This document shows, piece by piece, positions 27,389 to 37,059 of a DNA stretch of 47,240 bases. The DNA is from Serratia microhaemolytica (GTDB taxonomy: Bacteria > Pseudomonadota > Gammaproteobacteria > Enterobacterales > Enterobacteriaceae), in NCBI RefSeq assembly GCF_004011885.1, contig NZ_SBEF01000026.1:1-47240 (forward strand), in the 5' to 3' direction. A program made the position numbers and the translations under genes. Under the pieces are notes generated by a model. The model ran no database searches, was not told the origin of the DNA, and was given only the letters and a program-made list of their open reading frames with translations. The stretch's first letter is position 1; every line of letters begins with the position of its first letter.

Positions 27389-28084
27389 ATCGAGGATCTC
27401 TTTCACAAACGGTATGGTCAGCTTGCGTTGTGCGGTAATAGAGGCACGATCAAGCTGATCAAGGGCATGAAATAGCGAACGCATTTCACGATCGAGCCGA
27501 CGAAACAGGAAGGTGCCGACATCTTCCGGTAGCTCAAAACCACGCAATTTGGCGCGCAACTGCATTGCCTGTAGTTTATCGTCATCAGAGAGCGGATGTA
27601 GTTTATAAATCTGTCCCCAGTCGAGACGGGAAGCCAGATCGGGCAGTGTCAGTGCCAACTGGCGTGGTGGACGATCACCAGTAATCAGCAGTGAAGTGTG
27701 GTTGTGCTCAAGAATGCGGTTGTAGAGGTTGAACATCGCCACTTCCCACTCATGGTCACCAGCAATGCACTCAATATTATCAATGCAGACCAGCGCGAGC
27801 TGCTCCATTCCCTCTAACACGTCAGGCACGAAATAGGCACGCTTATCGAGCGGCACATAACCGACCGCTTGGTTGCGTTGCGAAAGCGCGGCACAAGCAG
27901 CATGAAGTAGATGGCTGCGTCCTCCCCCTTCCCGTGACCAGAAATAGAGATAGCTGGCCTGTGGCTGCTCAATCGCAGTTTGTAGAGCAGCGAGCAGTGA
28001 GGCGTTCTCTCCTGGATAGAAATTGGCGAACGTCTCATCATCGGGAAGATAGAGTGGCAGTGAAAGCTGTACCGATGTATTCAG
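27383..28084 (-). CDS. hda: DnaA inactivator Hda, apparent CTG start
   Basis: Hda with the DNA-loaded beta clamp stimulates ATP hydrolysis by DnaA (RIDA) and so prevents over-initiation. The reading frame is intact from 28084 and gives exactly 233 residues, as in E. coli. The N-terminus reads [20 protein letters not shown] after the start and holds the clamp-binding motif QLSLPL (6-11). The only possible start there is CTG: an in-frame TGA lies four codons upstream, no ATG, GTG or TTG intervenes, and GAGGTG is five bases before the CTG. A GTG start at 27856 would delete the clamp motif and the nucleotide-binding loop ([10 protein letters not shown]). E. coli hda is also reported to use CUG. 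Confidence 0.93.
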   Translation of the reverse strand: MNTSVQLSLPLYLPDDETFANFYPGENASLLAALQTAIEQPQASYLYFWSREGGGRSHLLHAACAALSQRNQAVGYVPLDKRAYFVPDVLEGMEQLALVCIDNIECIAGDHEWEVAMFNLYNRILEHNHTSLLITGDRPPRQLALTLPDLASRLDWGQIYKLHPLSDDDKLQAMQLRAKLRGFELPEDVGTFLFRRLDREMRSLFHALDQLDRASITAQRKLTIPFVKEILDL

Positions 28085-28293
28085 AAAAACACCTCAACCA
28101 AAAGCGGGCAGAAAACAGCAGCAGTCTATCACAAAAAGTGACAACTGTTGAAATCACGCTTTAACGGCCTGATGCAACTAGCAATAAGTCCCGAAAACTG
28201 TACTGGCAAGCCTGAGATGTTGGTTCAACGCAATACACGTGTTCAGCCTTTGGCAAGGTAAAGCTACAGCAGACACACATTGAGCTTTGGCCC

Positions 28294-28320
28294 GAAAAAA
28301 CGCATTGATTCGGTTTTTTG
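28294..28320 (-). terminator. Possible terminator after the SulP gene
   Basis: On the minus strand AAAAAACCG (28319-28311) can pair with CGTTTTTT (28302-28295) with one bulge, ending in a T-run. The stem is AT-rich and weak. It lies 35-60 bases after the SulP stop codon, between it and hda. Confidence 0.35.
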
Positions 28321-28354
28321 TCTGGATGGTGGCGTTCAATATTCTGCTGCACCA

Positions 28355-30079
28355 TCAGGGGACTGCTGGCGGATCTGTGATCTGTTCTGCCTGTGTTTTC
28401 TGCTCGTTACTCTGGATCAGCCGTAACGCTAGGTAAAGATCCGGCACGATAATCAAATCACGATTGCTGTCGTTGTCGCTCTGGAACCAGCGCGTCAGTT
28501 CACTGCGGCGCCCAGCCAACACTAGCCTGATATTTCGCATCTTTAAATCACGTTGCAACTCATCAATGCTGGCGAGTACGCTGATATCCGGGTGGGTAAA
28601 ACTGGCAACTGCGTCAATTACGACCCAACGTGGCGTTGCTGGCAGACTGTCAACCAGATTGGTGATCCGGCGTTTGAAGTAGACCACGTTGAAATAGGTC
28701 AGTGGTGAGTTAAAACGGTACATTAGCACCCCTTCGACTGCTTTAATGCCGTTGTTATTACCCATTGAATGGATCATCCCTTCGTCGTTTACCCCCAACA
28801 GTTGTTCAGTTGGGCGGAACACTGTCTGCAAAAACTGCAACAGCGCTAGCAACACCGCCAAGCCAATACCGGGGATAATGCCGATCAATACCACGCTTAA
28901 GAAGGTAAACAGGGCCAGATTAAAAGCTGAACGGTTACGCTTGCGTAGTCGGAATATGCCACGCAGGTCGAGCAGTGACCAAGAGGCGTAAATCAGCACC
29001 ACACCCAATACTGCAACTGGGATAAATTGCAGCGGTTGGCTGAACAGAAACAGCACCGAGGCGATGGTGAGTGCGGCAATCACTGATACCAGTTGACTTT
29101 TACCCCCGTTGGCATCGTTGATTGCGGTGCGTGAGCTGGCTCCACTGATCGCGAAACCTTGTGACAGAGCCGAGACGATATTGATGATCCCCAGTGCGCG
29201 AAATTCACGATTGGCGTCGACCTCATAGCCATTTCTTGCTGCAAAGCTGCGTGCTGTCAGCATCATGCTGACGAAGCTGACTACTGCGAGGTTAAGGGCA
29301 GGGAGTACCAGATCACGCAGTAATCCAGGTTTAAATGCGGGCCAGGCAACCAGCGGTAATCCACTGCCGGTATAAGCAGAAACAGTTTCAATGCCAAAAC
29401 GCGTTAGACCGGCTGACCAAGTTAACCCAGTGGTGATCACCAGTGCAAATAGTGGTGCTGGCCACTCAGGGCGCAGATAACGCAGCCCGAACAGGATCAG
29501 TAAGGTAAACAGTGACAGCAGTAGTGTAGGCCAGTGGCTATTGAGCAAGCTGATTGGAAGCGAATAAATACGTTCAATTAACTCATCTGAAGGTGAAGTG
29601 AAACCAAATACTTTGCTGATTTGATTAACAATAATGGTTAAGGCTACGCCATTTAGCAAACCGTTTAAGATCGGGCGTGAAAGCAGATCAGCAATAGCAC
29701 CGAGATTAAAATGGCTGGCAATCAGGCACCAGGTTCCCATCATTAGTGTCATAACAATAGTAAGTTGCCAGTGCAACTCGCTATTACCAGCGGCAAGTGG
29801 TGTCACCACGGCCGCAATCACTGCACAAGTGGCGGCATCCGGCCCAACAATCAACTGGCGTGATGAGCCAAAGATGGCGTAGGCCAGCATCGGTAAAATA
29901 CAGGAGTAGAGTCCGACAATCGCACTTACACCAGCCAACTCGGCATAAGCAATCGCGATAGGTAGTGCAACGGCGGCAACAGACAAGCCGGCACGCAGAT
30001 CCGGCTTGAACCAACTACGTTGATAAGCCAATAAGTTCATTAGCCCAGGAGCGATGTTGTGTCGTTTTTTCCGCTGCAT
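28355..30079 (-). CDS. SulP-family anion transporter with STAS domain
   Basis: SLC26/SulP inner-membrane carrier for an anion such as sulfate, bicarbonate or a dicarboxylate; the substrate cannot be read from sequence. The 574 residues contain about 10-14 hydrophobic helices (30-420), with the family signature region LRAGLSVAAVALPIAIAYAE near the N-terminus and SGASSRTAINDANGGKSQL in the middle. A cytoplasmic STAS domain follows (about 440-555, WVVIDAVASFTHPDISVLA). It differs clearly from E. coli DauA (YchM) and looks like the other SulP type. GGAGAGGG precedes the ATG closely. Confidence 0.9.
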   Translation of the reverse strand: MQRKKRHNIAPGLMNLLAYQRSWFKPDLRAGLSVAAVALPIAIAYAELAGVSAIVGLYSCILPMLAYAIFGSSRQLIVGPDAATCAVIAAVVTPLAAGNSELHWQLTIVMTLMMGTWCLIASHFNLGAIADLLSRPILNGLLNGVALTIIVNQISKVFGFTSPSDELIERIYSLPISLLNSHWPTLLLSLFTLLILFGLRYLRPEWPAPLFALVITTGLTWSAGLTRFGIETVSAYTGSGLPLVAWPAFKPGLLRDLVLPALNLAVVSFVSMMLTARSFAARNGYEVDANREFRALGIINIVSALSQGFAISGASSRTAINDANGGKSQLVSVIAALTIASVLFLFSQPLQFIPVAVLGVVLIYASWSLLDLRGIFRLRKRNRSAFNLALFTFLSVVLIGIIPGIGLAVLLALLQFLQTVFRPTEQLLGVNDEGMIHSMGNNNGIKAVEGVLMYRFNSPLTYFNVVYFKRRITNLVDSLPATPRWVVIDAVASFTHPDISVLASIDELQRDLKMRNIRLVLAGRRSELTRWFQSDNDSNRDLIIVPDLYLALRLIQSNEQKTQAEQITDPPAVP

Positions 30080-30258
30080 ACCCTCTCCATTTCAATTGGT
30101 TATCGCTAGCTTTGCTTGTCAATACTGACGCACTGTCAACCTCTGTGGTTGTTGAACGGTGTTGCTGCGTAATAACCAGGGAATGTTAGTGCATGTGCTG
30201 TATGACAGGTTGAACAACCCCCACAACTGTAGACCACTTTGCTGATCGCTGTGCCGTT

Positions 30259-31179
30259 TTAATAGAGTGATGGTGCGCCGGGTGGGCGCGTCTTAAAACG
30301 GCGATGCAGCCACATGTACTGTTCTGGGGCACGCATGATCTCACGTTCGATAACTTTGTTCATGTACGCCGCAGCAGCCAATTCATTATCCAGCGGATAG
30401 TCCTCGAGTGCCGCACCGATCAGCAGATCATACCCATCACCTTGCTGACGACGAATAAGCACTACTGGCAACAGAGCAGGTTGTGCCATACGTGCTAATA
30501 CAAAGGTGCCGTTGGTGGTTGCAGCTTGCTCTACGGCAAACAGTGGTGCAAACACGCTGCCTCGTGGGCCATAATCTTGATCAGGGGCAAACCAGACTGC
30601 TTCCCCCCCCTTTAGTGCCTGCACCATTGCACGTAGCTCTTTACGATCAAGCATCGCTTTGTTGGAGCGCATACGCCCTTTAGTTTGTGCCCACTCCATT
30701 GCCTTGTTGTTGTGCGGTCGGTACATCGCCATCATCGGTTGACATAACCCCATCGCACGGCCGCCTAGCTCCAGCGACATAAAATGGACACCAATCACTA
30801 GCACTCCGCGCCCTCCCTGCTGTGCGGCTTGCAGGTTATCCAGCCCAGAAACAGTAAACCAGCGTTTTACCCGTCGATCTGACCAGAACCAAGCGATACC
30901 GGTTTCGATTAATCCCATCCCTAGCGCAGCGAAGTTATCCGTCACCAGACGTTCACGCTGTTGTCGATCCATCTCAGGAAAACAGAGCTCAAGGTTACGA
31001 CGCGTGATCTCAACCCGGTGCGCTAAAAAGCGCATTGAGAAGCGCCCGAGCCAAGTGCCCAATTTGTGCAGCAGTGGATAAGGCAGTTGTACTAACAGGA
31101 ACAGAGCAGCCAGACCAAACCAGGTTGGCCAGTAACGCGGATGCAGTAACGCAGCATGAAAATTAGGAGGACGCTTCAT
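30259..31179 (-). CDS. lpxP: Lipid A late acyltransferase (LpxP/LpxL family)
   Basis: Inner-membrane acyltransferase that adds a secondary acyl chain to Kdo2-lipid IVA. The 306 residues have an N-terminal anchor (about 16-35) and the catalytic HX4E motif in GVHFMSLELGG (about residue 132). Segments such as MGLCQPMMAMYRPHNN, MRSNKAML and FAPDQDYG are nearer to E. coli LpxP (cold-induced, palmitoleoyl) than to LpxL (lauroyl). If it is the only copy in the genome it may act as the general LpxL; that is not visible here. Confidence 0.85.
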   Translation of the reverse strand: MKRPPNFHAALLHPRYWPTWFGLAALFLLVQLPYPLLHKLGTWLGRFSMRFLAHRVEITRRNLELCFPEMDRQQRERLVTDNFAALGMGLIETGIAWFWSDRRVKRWFTVSGLDNLQAAQQGGRGVLVIGVHFMSLELGGRAMGLCQPMMAMYRPHNNKAMEWAQTKGRMRSNKAMLDRKELRAMVQALKGGEAVWFAPDQDYGPRGSVFAPLFAVEQAATTNGTFVLARMAQPALLPVVLIRRQQGDGYDLLIGAALEDYPLDNELAAAAYMNKVIEREIMRAPEQYMWLHRRFKTRPPGAPSLY

Positions 31180-31391
31180 ATCAACTCATTCGGCAGTGTC
31201 GGCTAATCAGCAGGTCAGGTGGAGTTTACCGCGCCAAGGCTACCTGCCTATTGCAGTGACTGATTGGCGATCAATACACTAATTGCGATTAAAAATAAAA
31301 TATTATGCTAGCTAACTCAAATAAAGTAGCAGATTACGACAGGAATTCAGCCTATATTGGCGATTGTATCACACAAAATCAGTGTCGAAAG

Positions 31392-31421
31392 CGGCACAGC
31401 AGTGAAAGCGGTGCTGTGCCG
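31392..31421 (-). terminator. Hairpin downstream of trpS
   Basis: CGGCACAGC (31392-31400) and GCTGTGCCG (31413-31421) form a perfect 9-bp stem with a 12-base loop, 25 bases after the trpS stop. Only CTTTC follows on the minus strand. It probably ends or stabilises the aroK-trpS transcript. Confidence 0.6.
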
Positions 31422-31445
31422 AGGCGGATAACCGCCATGCAATCC

Positions 31446-32450
31446 TCAGCGCGACATGACAAAACCTACCGCATCGTAGACTTTCGCCAGTGTTTGCTGG
31501 GCACGAGCACGCGCTTTGTTGGCACCGTCCTGCATCACCTGTTGCAGCAACGCTTCATCGCTGCGCACTTGTTGATAACGCTGTTGCAGGGAGCTCAGCA
31601 TGTCGGCAACCGCTTCTGCCACAGCCCCTTTCAGATGCCCATACATCTGGCCAGAAAATTCGCTCTCGAGTTGGCTGATGCTTTTACCACTCACGCCGGA
31701 AAGGATGTCCAGTAAGTTTGATACTCCGGGCTTGTTGCTGACATCATAGCGGATCACTGGTGGATCTTCTGAGTCAGTCACCGCACGTTTGATCTTCTGA
31801 TGAACTGATTTGGGATCTTCCAGCAGACCAATAACGTTATTACGGTTGTCATCTGATTTGGACATCTTTTTAGTCGGGTCTTGCAATGACATTACCCGTG
31901 CGCCCGCTTTGGGAATGAACGGCTCTGGTACCCTGAATATCTCACCATATAACGCATTGAAGCGTTGAGCGATATCACGGCTAAGTTCCAGATGCTGTTT
32001 CTGATCTTCGCCGACAGGCACTTGCTGGGTTTGGTAGAGCAAAATATCGGCCGCCATCAGTACCGGGTAGCTGAACAGGCCTGCGTTGATATTTTCGGCA
32101 TAGCGCGAGGATTTATCTTTGAACTGCGTCATGCGGCTCAGTTCACCAAAGTAGGTGTAACAGTTGAGCAGCCAGCTTAGTTGACAGTGTTCCGGAACCT
32201 GTGATTGGACAAAAATGGTGCTTTTTTCTGGATCAATACCGCAGGCCAGATAGAGTGCCAGGGTATCCAGCGTCGCTTTACGCAACTGCTGGGCATCTTG
32301 GCGCACGGTGATCGCATGCAAATCAACGATGCAGTAGATGCAGTCGTAGTCGTCTTGCATCTGCACCCATTGACGCAATGCTCCCATGTAGTTGCCTATG
32401 GTCAGTTCTCCAGAGGGCTGAGCACCACTAAATACGATGGGTTTATTCAT
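31446..32450 (-). CDS. trpS: Tryptophanyl-tRNA synthetase
   Basis: Class I synthetase that charges tRNA-Trp. From the ATG at 32450 ([20 protein letters not shown]) it has 334 residues, as in E. coli. The HIGH-equivalent TIGN is at residues 17-20 and KMSKS lies near residue 195. An upstream TTG/ATG start would add nine residues without support. It starts two bases after the gph stop and is the last gene of the aroK-trpS cluster. Confidence 0.98.
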   Translation of the reverse strand: MNKPIVFSGAQPSGELTIGNYMGALRQWVQMQDDYDCIYCIVDLHAITVRQDAQQLRKATLDTLALYLACGIDPEKSTIFVQSQVPEHCQLSWLLNCYTYFGELSRMTQFKDKSSRYAENINAGLFSYPVLMAADILLYQTQQVPVGEDQKQHLELSRDIAQRFNALYGEIFRVPEPFIPKAGARVMSLQDPTKKMSKSDDNRNNVIGLLEDPKSVHQKIKRAVTDSEDPPVIRYDVSNKPGVSNLLDILSGVSGKSISQLESEFSGQMYGHLKGAVAEAVADMLSSLQQRYQQVRSDEALLQQVMQDGANKARARAQQTLAKVYDAVGFVMSR

Positions 32451-32452
32451 GA

Positions 32453-33151
32453 TTAAATTTCCTGATCGTCGCAACATGAAGGGTCAACAAGGGACAATAA
32501 ATCGGCAAAGTTGGTTAATACGTAGTCAGGATGGCTTAGCGCTATCGATTCGCCGTAGTTGTAGCCATAAGTCAATCCGACACTGGGGCAGCCTGCCGCT
32601 TGCGCTGCCAGAATATCATTACGAGAGTCACCAACAAACAGCAACTGATTGGTGTGTAAGCCGAGTTTACCACAGACCAGATAGAGCGGTGCAGGATGGG
32701 GTTTCTTCTCAACCACATCATCGCCACCAATAATCGGCGAGAATAGGTTATCGATACCGAGCGAGGCCAGCAGCGGCGCGATAAATGGCGTCGGCTTATT
32801 GGTCACCAGTGCGAGCGGATATCCGCGTTGGGCCAGTTCAGTCAGGCTCTCTTTGACGCCAGGAAACAGGTTGCTACCGCCCTGCACCGTTTCGCGGTAA
32901 AAGTGATCAAACCGTTGGCGAACCAGCAGGCAGTTGGCCGCACTGATATCGCCGCCAGCCCACTCTAGCGCACGCTGTACCAGCAGATCAGCACCGTTGC
33001 CGATCCAACAGGCGACCTGCGTTTTACCCGCAGCAGCCAGGCCGCTTTCACGCAAGGCCAAATCGATGGCCGCTGCTAATCCTGGCACACTGTCGACCAG
33101 CGTACCATCAAGATCAAACGCCAATGCACGGATAGCACGCAAATCAGCCAT
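32453..33151 (-). CDS. gph: Phosphoglycolate phosphatase
   Basis: HAD-family phosphatase that removes 2-phosphoglycolate, formed for example during repair of 3'-phosphoglycolate DNA ends. The 232 residues are about 20 fewer than in E. coli, because the insert after the IGNGAD segment is shorter. Motif I is [10 protein letters not shown] (Asp13, Asp15), motif [10 protein letters not shown], motif III/IV KKPHP and GDSRNDI. It overlaps rpe by eight bases. Confidence 0.96.
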   Translation of the reverse strand: MADLRAIRALAFDLDGTLVDSVPGLAAAIDLALRESGLAAAGKTQVACWIGNGADLLVQRALEWAGGDISAANCLLVRQRFDHFYRETVQGGSNLFPGVKESLTELAQRGYPLALVTNKPTPFIAPLLASLGIDNLFSPIIGGDDVVEKKPHPAPLYLVCGKLGLHTNQLLFVGDSRNDILAAQAAGCPSVGLTYGYNYGESIALSHPDYVLTNFADLLSLVDPSCCDDQEI

Positions 33152-33821
33152 GCTGCACCTGCAGCAGTTGACTGCGCATTTGTTCGATCACTTGGCGGTA
33201 ATCGGGTTGACCAAAAATGGCGGAACCAGCAACAAACATATCTGCACCGGCAGCGGCGATCTCAGCAATATTATCGACTTTTACCCCACCATCCACTTCC
33301 AGACGAATGTCATAACCACTCTGGTCGATCAACTGGCGTGCCTGGCGTAGTTTATCGAGAGTGGCAGGAATGAATGATTGACCACCAAAACCAGGGTTGA
33401 CTGACATCAGCAGGATCAGATCAACTTTGTCCAGCACGTAGTCGAGATAGCTCAATGGCGTTGCCGGGTTAAAAACCAACCCTGCTTTACAGCCATGCTG
33501 TTTAATCAGTTGCAGGGTACGATCGACATGTTCTGACGCTTCAGGATGAAATGAGATGTAGCTGGCTCCTGCGCTGGCAAAATCGGGAATGATCCGATCG
33601 ACCGGTTTTACCATCAAGTGAACATCGATCGGCGCGTTAATGCCGTAGTTGCGCAGAGCCTGACAAACCATCGGGCCGATGGTTAAATTGGGTACGTAGT
33701 GGTTATCCATGACATCAAAATGAACCACATCAGCCCCAGCAGCCAACACGTTGGCGGTATCTTCACCCAAGCGGGCAAAATCAGCCGAAAGGATCGATGG
33801 GGCGATCAAAAACTGTTTCAT
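33144..33821 (-). CDS. rpe: Ribulose-phosphate 3-epimerase
   Basis: Interconverts ribulose 5-phosphate and xylulose 5-phosphate in the pentose phosphate pathway. From the ATG at 33821 ([20 protein letters not shown]), with GGAG six bases upstream, it has 225 residues as in E. coli. The metal-binding and catalytic pieces [19 protein letters not shown] and [10 protein letters not shown] are intact, as is LEVDGGVK. It is followed by gph with an eight-base overlap. Confidence 0.98.
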   Translation of the reverse strand: MKQFLIAPSILSADFARLGEDTANVLAAGADVVHFDVMDNHYVPNLTIGPMVCQALRNYGINAPIDVHLMVKPVDRIIPDFASAGASYISFHPEASEHVDRTLQLIKQHGCKAGLVFNPATPLSYLDYVLDKVDLILLMSVNPGFGGQSFIPATLDKLRQARQLIDQSGYDIRLEVDGGVKVDNIAEIAAAGADMFVAGSAIFGQPDYRQVIEQMRSQLLQVQHG

Positions 33822-33857
33822 CTGCTTCTCCAAGCATTAGGATTTAGACTGAGTAAC

Positions 33858-34670
33858 TTATCTATATAAGGCAAGAAGTTCACCCACTTTACTGCGTGCA
33901 GAGATATTACTGCTGATCGTGCGTGTTGCCTGCACAGCATACAGTTCAGCATGTTGATACCATCCGCGTGTCAATTCGGTATCGTGATTGGAGATTAATA
34001 CCGGCACCTGCTGTTGTGTGGCCAGTTGAAGAGCCAGTTCAGCCAATGCCTGCTGATCATCCAAGTTAAAGTTACTGGTGTGATAGGCAGTAAAATTTGC
34101 CGTTGCAGAGAGCGGCGCATAGGGCGGATCACAATAGATAACTGCTCCAGTGGTTACCTGGAGCATAGTTTTGCGATAGTGTTCACAGATAAAAGTGGCA
34201 CGGTGCGATCTTTCGGCAAAGTAGTACAACTCATCTTCTGGAAAGTAGGGTCGCTGATAGCGCCCAAACGGTACGTTAAACTCGCCACGTGAGTTATAGC
34301 GACATAGCCCGTTGTAACAGTGTCGGTTAAGGTATAAAAACAGCTGCGCACGCCGATAGTTGTTATTGCAATCGTTAAACTCGTCGCGCAGCAGGTAAAA
34401 CTGTTCCGGCGTGTTGAACTCCTGCGTGAACAGGATCCGAACATCACGTACAAAACTGTTAGTGCGTTGTTTGACGATGTTATACAGATTGATCAAGTCA
34501 GAATTAATATCAGCAAGAATATAGTGTTCATACTCCGTGTTCAGAAACACTGAGCCTGCGCCGACAAAAGGTTCTAGCAAGTAGTCTCCCTCTGGCAGAT
34601 GGCGGCGAATATCATCCACTAGCGGATATTTGCCACCAGCCCATTTGAGAAAAGATCGGTTTTTTTTCAT
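33858..34670 (-). CDS. dam: DNA adenine methyltransferase Dam
   Basis: Dam methylates adenine N6 in GATC, which directs mismatch repair and controls replication initiation. The 270 residues have the SAM motif FVGAGS (35-40), the FLKWAGGKY start and the catalytic DPPY (181-184). The C-terminus stops at ELLALYR, eight residues before E. coli Dam. It lies between damX and rpe in the ancestral order. Together with hda this suggests GATC-linked replication control is kept. Confidence 0.98.
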   Translation of the reverse strand: MKKNRSFLKWAGGKYPLVDDIRRHLPEGDYLLEPFVGAGSVFLNTEYEHYILADINSDLINLYNIVKQRTNSFVRDVRILFTQEFNTPEQFYLLRDEFNDCNNNYRRAQLFLYLNRHCYNGLCRYNSRGEFNVPFGRYQRPYFPEDELYYFAERSHRATFICEHYRKTMLQVTTGAVIYCDPPYAPLSATANFTAYHTSNFNLDDQQALAELALQLATQQQVPVLISNHDTELTRGWYQHAELYAVQATRTISSNISARSKVGELLALYR

Positions 34671-34743
34671 GCCGTCAATTAGCTAGTTATACCATTGAGA
34701 GCGGCGGATTGTACTCTATGTTGCAGCACACCAGCGCACAAAA

Positions 34744-35526
34744 TTAGTAGTTGTTTTTAAGATCCTGCTGAACCTGAGATACAGGGCGGATCCACGGTTT
34801 TTTTGCTCGCACTTGTGCTGGAAGAGTAGCAATCGCGTTTTTGGCGGCCTCGGACGAGGGATAGCTACCACTGACCAATATATACCAAGGCTTACCTTCA
34901 CGTAGCGTTCTGTACACCATAAACTGTTGCAGATTATGCTGTTTGCCAAAGTTAGTCAGGGTGTCCGGTTGAGAAGCTGAACTCAATTGTAGCGTGTAAT
35001 AGCTGCTCGGTAGGGTGAGGTATCCCTGACCATTGATGCTAATAACATTATTTCTCTTCACATTGGCCGGATTGCTGGCAGTGCTGGTTGTTACAGGTGC
35101 TCGGGTTTGGCTGCTAGCTCCATTTTCCACTGTTGATGGTACACCTTGCGCAGAGGTGATGGCAGTGCTTGTTGACGAGGCAGCCAATGAAGATCGTTCA
35201 CTACTGACCGAGGGGGTTGGTGTGGAACGTTGTGGCTGTTGTGCAGTTTGTCCAACGGTTTGATCGACAGTGGCGGAAAGGCGGCTGTTTGCTACGGTTG
35301 ATGAAGTTGGCAGGTTAATCGGCTGAGCTACTTGCTGCTGTCCAGAGCGTTTTAGCGCTGAGTGGATGCTGACAATCACCAGTAATAACACCAAGACACC
35401 AATCACGATCATCATCGGCTGGCGGGAAACGGTAAAACGCGGTTTAGCCGCAGAGCGGCTGGCGCGAGTGGAGGGACGATCATTGACATCAGGTTTGAGA
35501 TCATCTTTCGCATTAAACTCTTCCAT
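34744..35526 (-). CDS. damX: SPOR-domain cell division protein DamX (short form)
   Basis: DamX is a bitopic septal-ring protein that binds denuded peptidoglycan glycans through its SPOR domain. Here it has 260 residues against 428 in E. coli. Order: short charged cytoplasmic part (1-36), transmembrane helix (about 38-57), Ser/Thr/Gln-rich linker (60-165), SPOR domain (about 176-256, YYTLQLSSASQPDTL and PWYILVSGSYPSSEAAKNAI). Both the acidic cytoplasmic region and the linker are much reduced, while the end domains are intact. It keeps its place between aroB and dam. Confidence 0.93.
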   Translation of the reverse strand: MEEFNAKDDLKPDVNDRPSTRASRSAAKPRFTVSRQPMMIVIGVLVLLLVIVSIHSALKRSGQQQVAQPINLPTSSTVANSRLSATVDQTVGQTAQQPQRSTPTPSVSSERSSLAASSTSTAITSAQGVPSTVENGASSQTRAPVTTSTASNPANVKRNNVISINGQGYLTLPSSYYTLQLSSASQPDTLTNFGKQHNLQQFMVYRTLREGKPWYILVSGSYPSSEAAKNAIATLPAQVRAKKPWIRPVSQVQQDLKNNY

Positions 35527-35888
35527 CTGGAACCTTCTAGCTAAAGCAATCGTCAGTTAATGTTATCGATCATGGTGTTCATGTTTAATGGCCAACAACT
35601 TAGCGCATCACGCCTACTTTTACTGCTCGCACTGCATTTGGGCAGTGCGGGTAATCGACACCTGTCGCGGCAATGTTCCGCTTTTGATACCACACCGGTG
35701 CAAACGGGCAGCACCAATTGGCTACCACTAAACGATTTCTGAACAACAACATGCCGTTTTCCATTAACCGACGAAAAGCAAATTAAAAACAATATAATAG
35801 AATAGTCATCGCACTTGTGCTGAGGCTGTTTATTCCATCTGCCTGTTGATGCTAACACGCAGAGAGGTTCGGTGATTCAGGTACAGCA
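35527..35888. other. 362-base spacer between aroB and damX
   Basis: No supported gene. A perfect hairpin CGCACTGC (35628-35635) / GCAGTGCG (35642-35649) with a six-base loop is present, without a T-run. The spacer is longer than I expect between aroB and damX in enterics and includes an AT-rich part (35770-35805). A 60-codon plus-strand frame at 35560-35742 has no family resemblance. Confidence 0.5.
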
Positions 35889-36977
35889 TCAAGTGGGTAG
35901 ACAGTCAGTAATTGCAGCCAATACTAAGGTATCAGCCACGCCTTTACGTACTTCAGCTTGACCAATTGCCGTTGGTAAAACCAAACGCAACTGACCTGCT
36001 AGCACTTTTTTATCACGCATCATATGCGGCAGATAGCGACTAGGTGCCATCTGCTCAGGGCCATGAACGGGCAACCCGGCACGCAGTAACAAACTTTTTA
36101 TTCGCTCAACATCTGCCTGAGTCAATAACCCGAGACGGTATGCGGTCTGTGCAGCCATGACCATCCCTGCGGCGACAGCTTCACCATGCAGCCAGACACC
36201 ATAGCCCATTTCTGCTTCAATCGCATGACCATAAGTATGGCCAAGATTGAGCAGTGCCCTTAGTCCATTTTCGCGCTCATCAGCGGCGACAACCTGCGCC
36301 TTTAATTCACAACAGCGACGGATACAATATCCGAGCGCTTCCATATCCAGTTTGACCAGCAACTCAATGTTGTTCTCCAGCCAAACGAAGAAGTCAGCAT
36401 CCAAGATAATGCCATACTTGATCACTTCCGCCAGGCCTGAGGCCAGCTCTTTCGCTGGCAGCGTGTGCAGACAGTTGAGATCAATCACTACGCTGGCCGG
36501 CTGGTAAAAGGCACCGATCATATTTTTCCCCAGCGGGTGGTTAACGGCAGTTTTGCCACCCACTGAAGAGTCAACTTGAGAAAGCAGAGTGGTTGGAACC
36601 TGAATGAAACGTACGCCGCGTTGGTAGCAGGCTGCGGCGAAACCCGTGAGATCGCCAATCACGCCACCACCCAGTGCCAGCAGCGTGGTATCACGGCTAT
36701 GGGGTTTTGCCAGCAGTGCGGAGAACACTTGCTCAAGTACCGCCAGTGATTTGTACTGTTCACCATCCGGCAGCACAACCTGATCTACCACTATGCCAGC
36801 CTGTTCCAGCACCCGTTTGACCGTTTCTAGATAGAGCGGCGCGACGGTCTGGTTGGTGACGATCATCACCTGTTCAGATGCTACCAGCGGAAGAAACGAA
36901 GCCGCATCATTGAACAGCCCGGGCGCAATGGTAATTGGGTAGCTACGCTCCCCAAGTGTTACAGTGACTTTCTCCAT
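35889..36977 (-). CDS. aroB: 3-dehydroquinate synthase
   Basis: Second step of the shikimate pathway: DAHP to 3-dehydroquinate, using NAD+ and a divalent metal. The 362 residues equal E. coli AroB. NAD-binding pieces LPDGEQYKS and [11 protein letters not shown], substrate region [20 protein letters not shown] and the metal ligands in [11 protein letters not shown] and [10 protein letters not shown] are all present. It follows aroK after 82 bases. Confidence 0.98.
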   Translation of the reverse strand: MEKVTVTLGERSYPITIAPGLFNDAASFLPLVASEQVMIVTNQTVAPLYLETVKRVLEQAGIVVDQVVLPDGEQYKSLAVLEQVFSALLAKPHSRDTTLLALGGGVIGDLTGFAAACYQRGVRFIQVPTTLLSQVDSSVGGKTAVNHPLGKNMIGAFYQPASVVIDLNCLHTLPAKELASGLAEVIKYGIILDADFFVWLENNIELLVKLDMEALGYCIRRCCELKAQVVAADERENGLRALLNLGHTYGHAIEAEMGYGVWLHGEAVAAGMVMAAQTAYRLGLLTQADVERIKSLLLRAGLPVHGPEQMAPSRYLPHMMRDKKVLAGQLRLVLPTAIGQAEVRKGVADTLVLAAITDCLPT

Positions 36978-37059
36978 GTGTAATCAGTTCTCGGTATGAT
37001 TTGAACCCGTGAATGCGGGATCGGTGTAGGACGCTACACCATACGGCTAAAGCCAGCCA

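Noticed and set aside
27383-27856. hda as a 157-residue gene starting at GTG 27856
   Set aside because: The same frame continues upstream with conserved Hda sequence, including the clamp motif, to a CTG with a good ribosome site; the short form is a start-calling artefact, not a truncated pseudogene.
28161-28355. 64-codon minus-strand frame directly overlapping the SulP stop (TGATG)
   Set aside because: The Cys-rich translation has no recognisable family and the frame runs through the likely terminator hairpin; coupling by TGATG alone is not enough.
35560-35742. 60-codon plus-strand ORF between aroB and damX with a hydrophobic stretch
   Set aside because: No clear ribosome site, no family resemblance, and it contains the hairpin at 35628-35649; probably chance.
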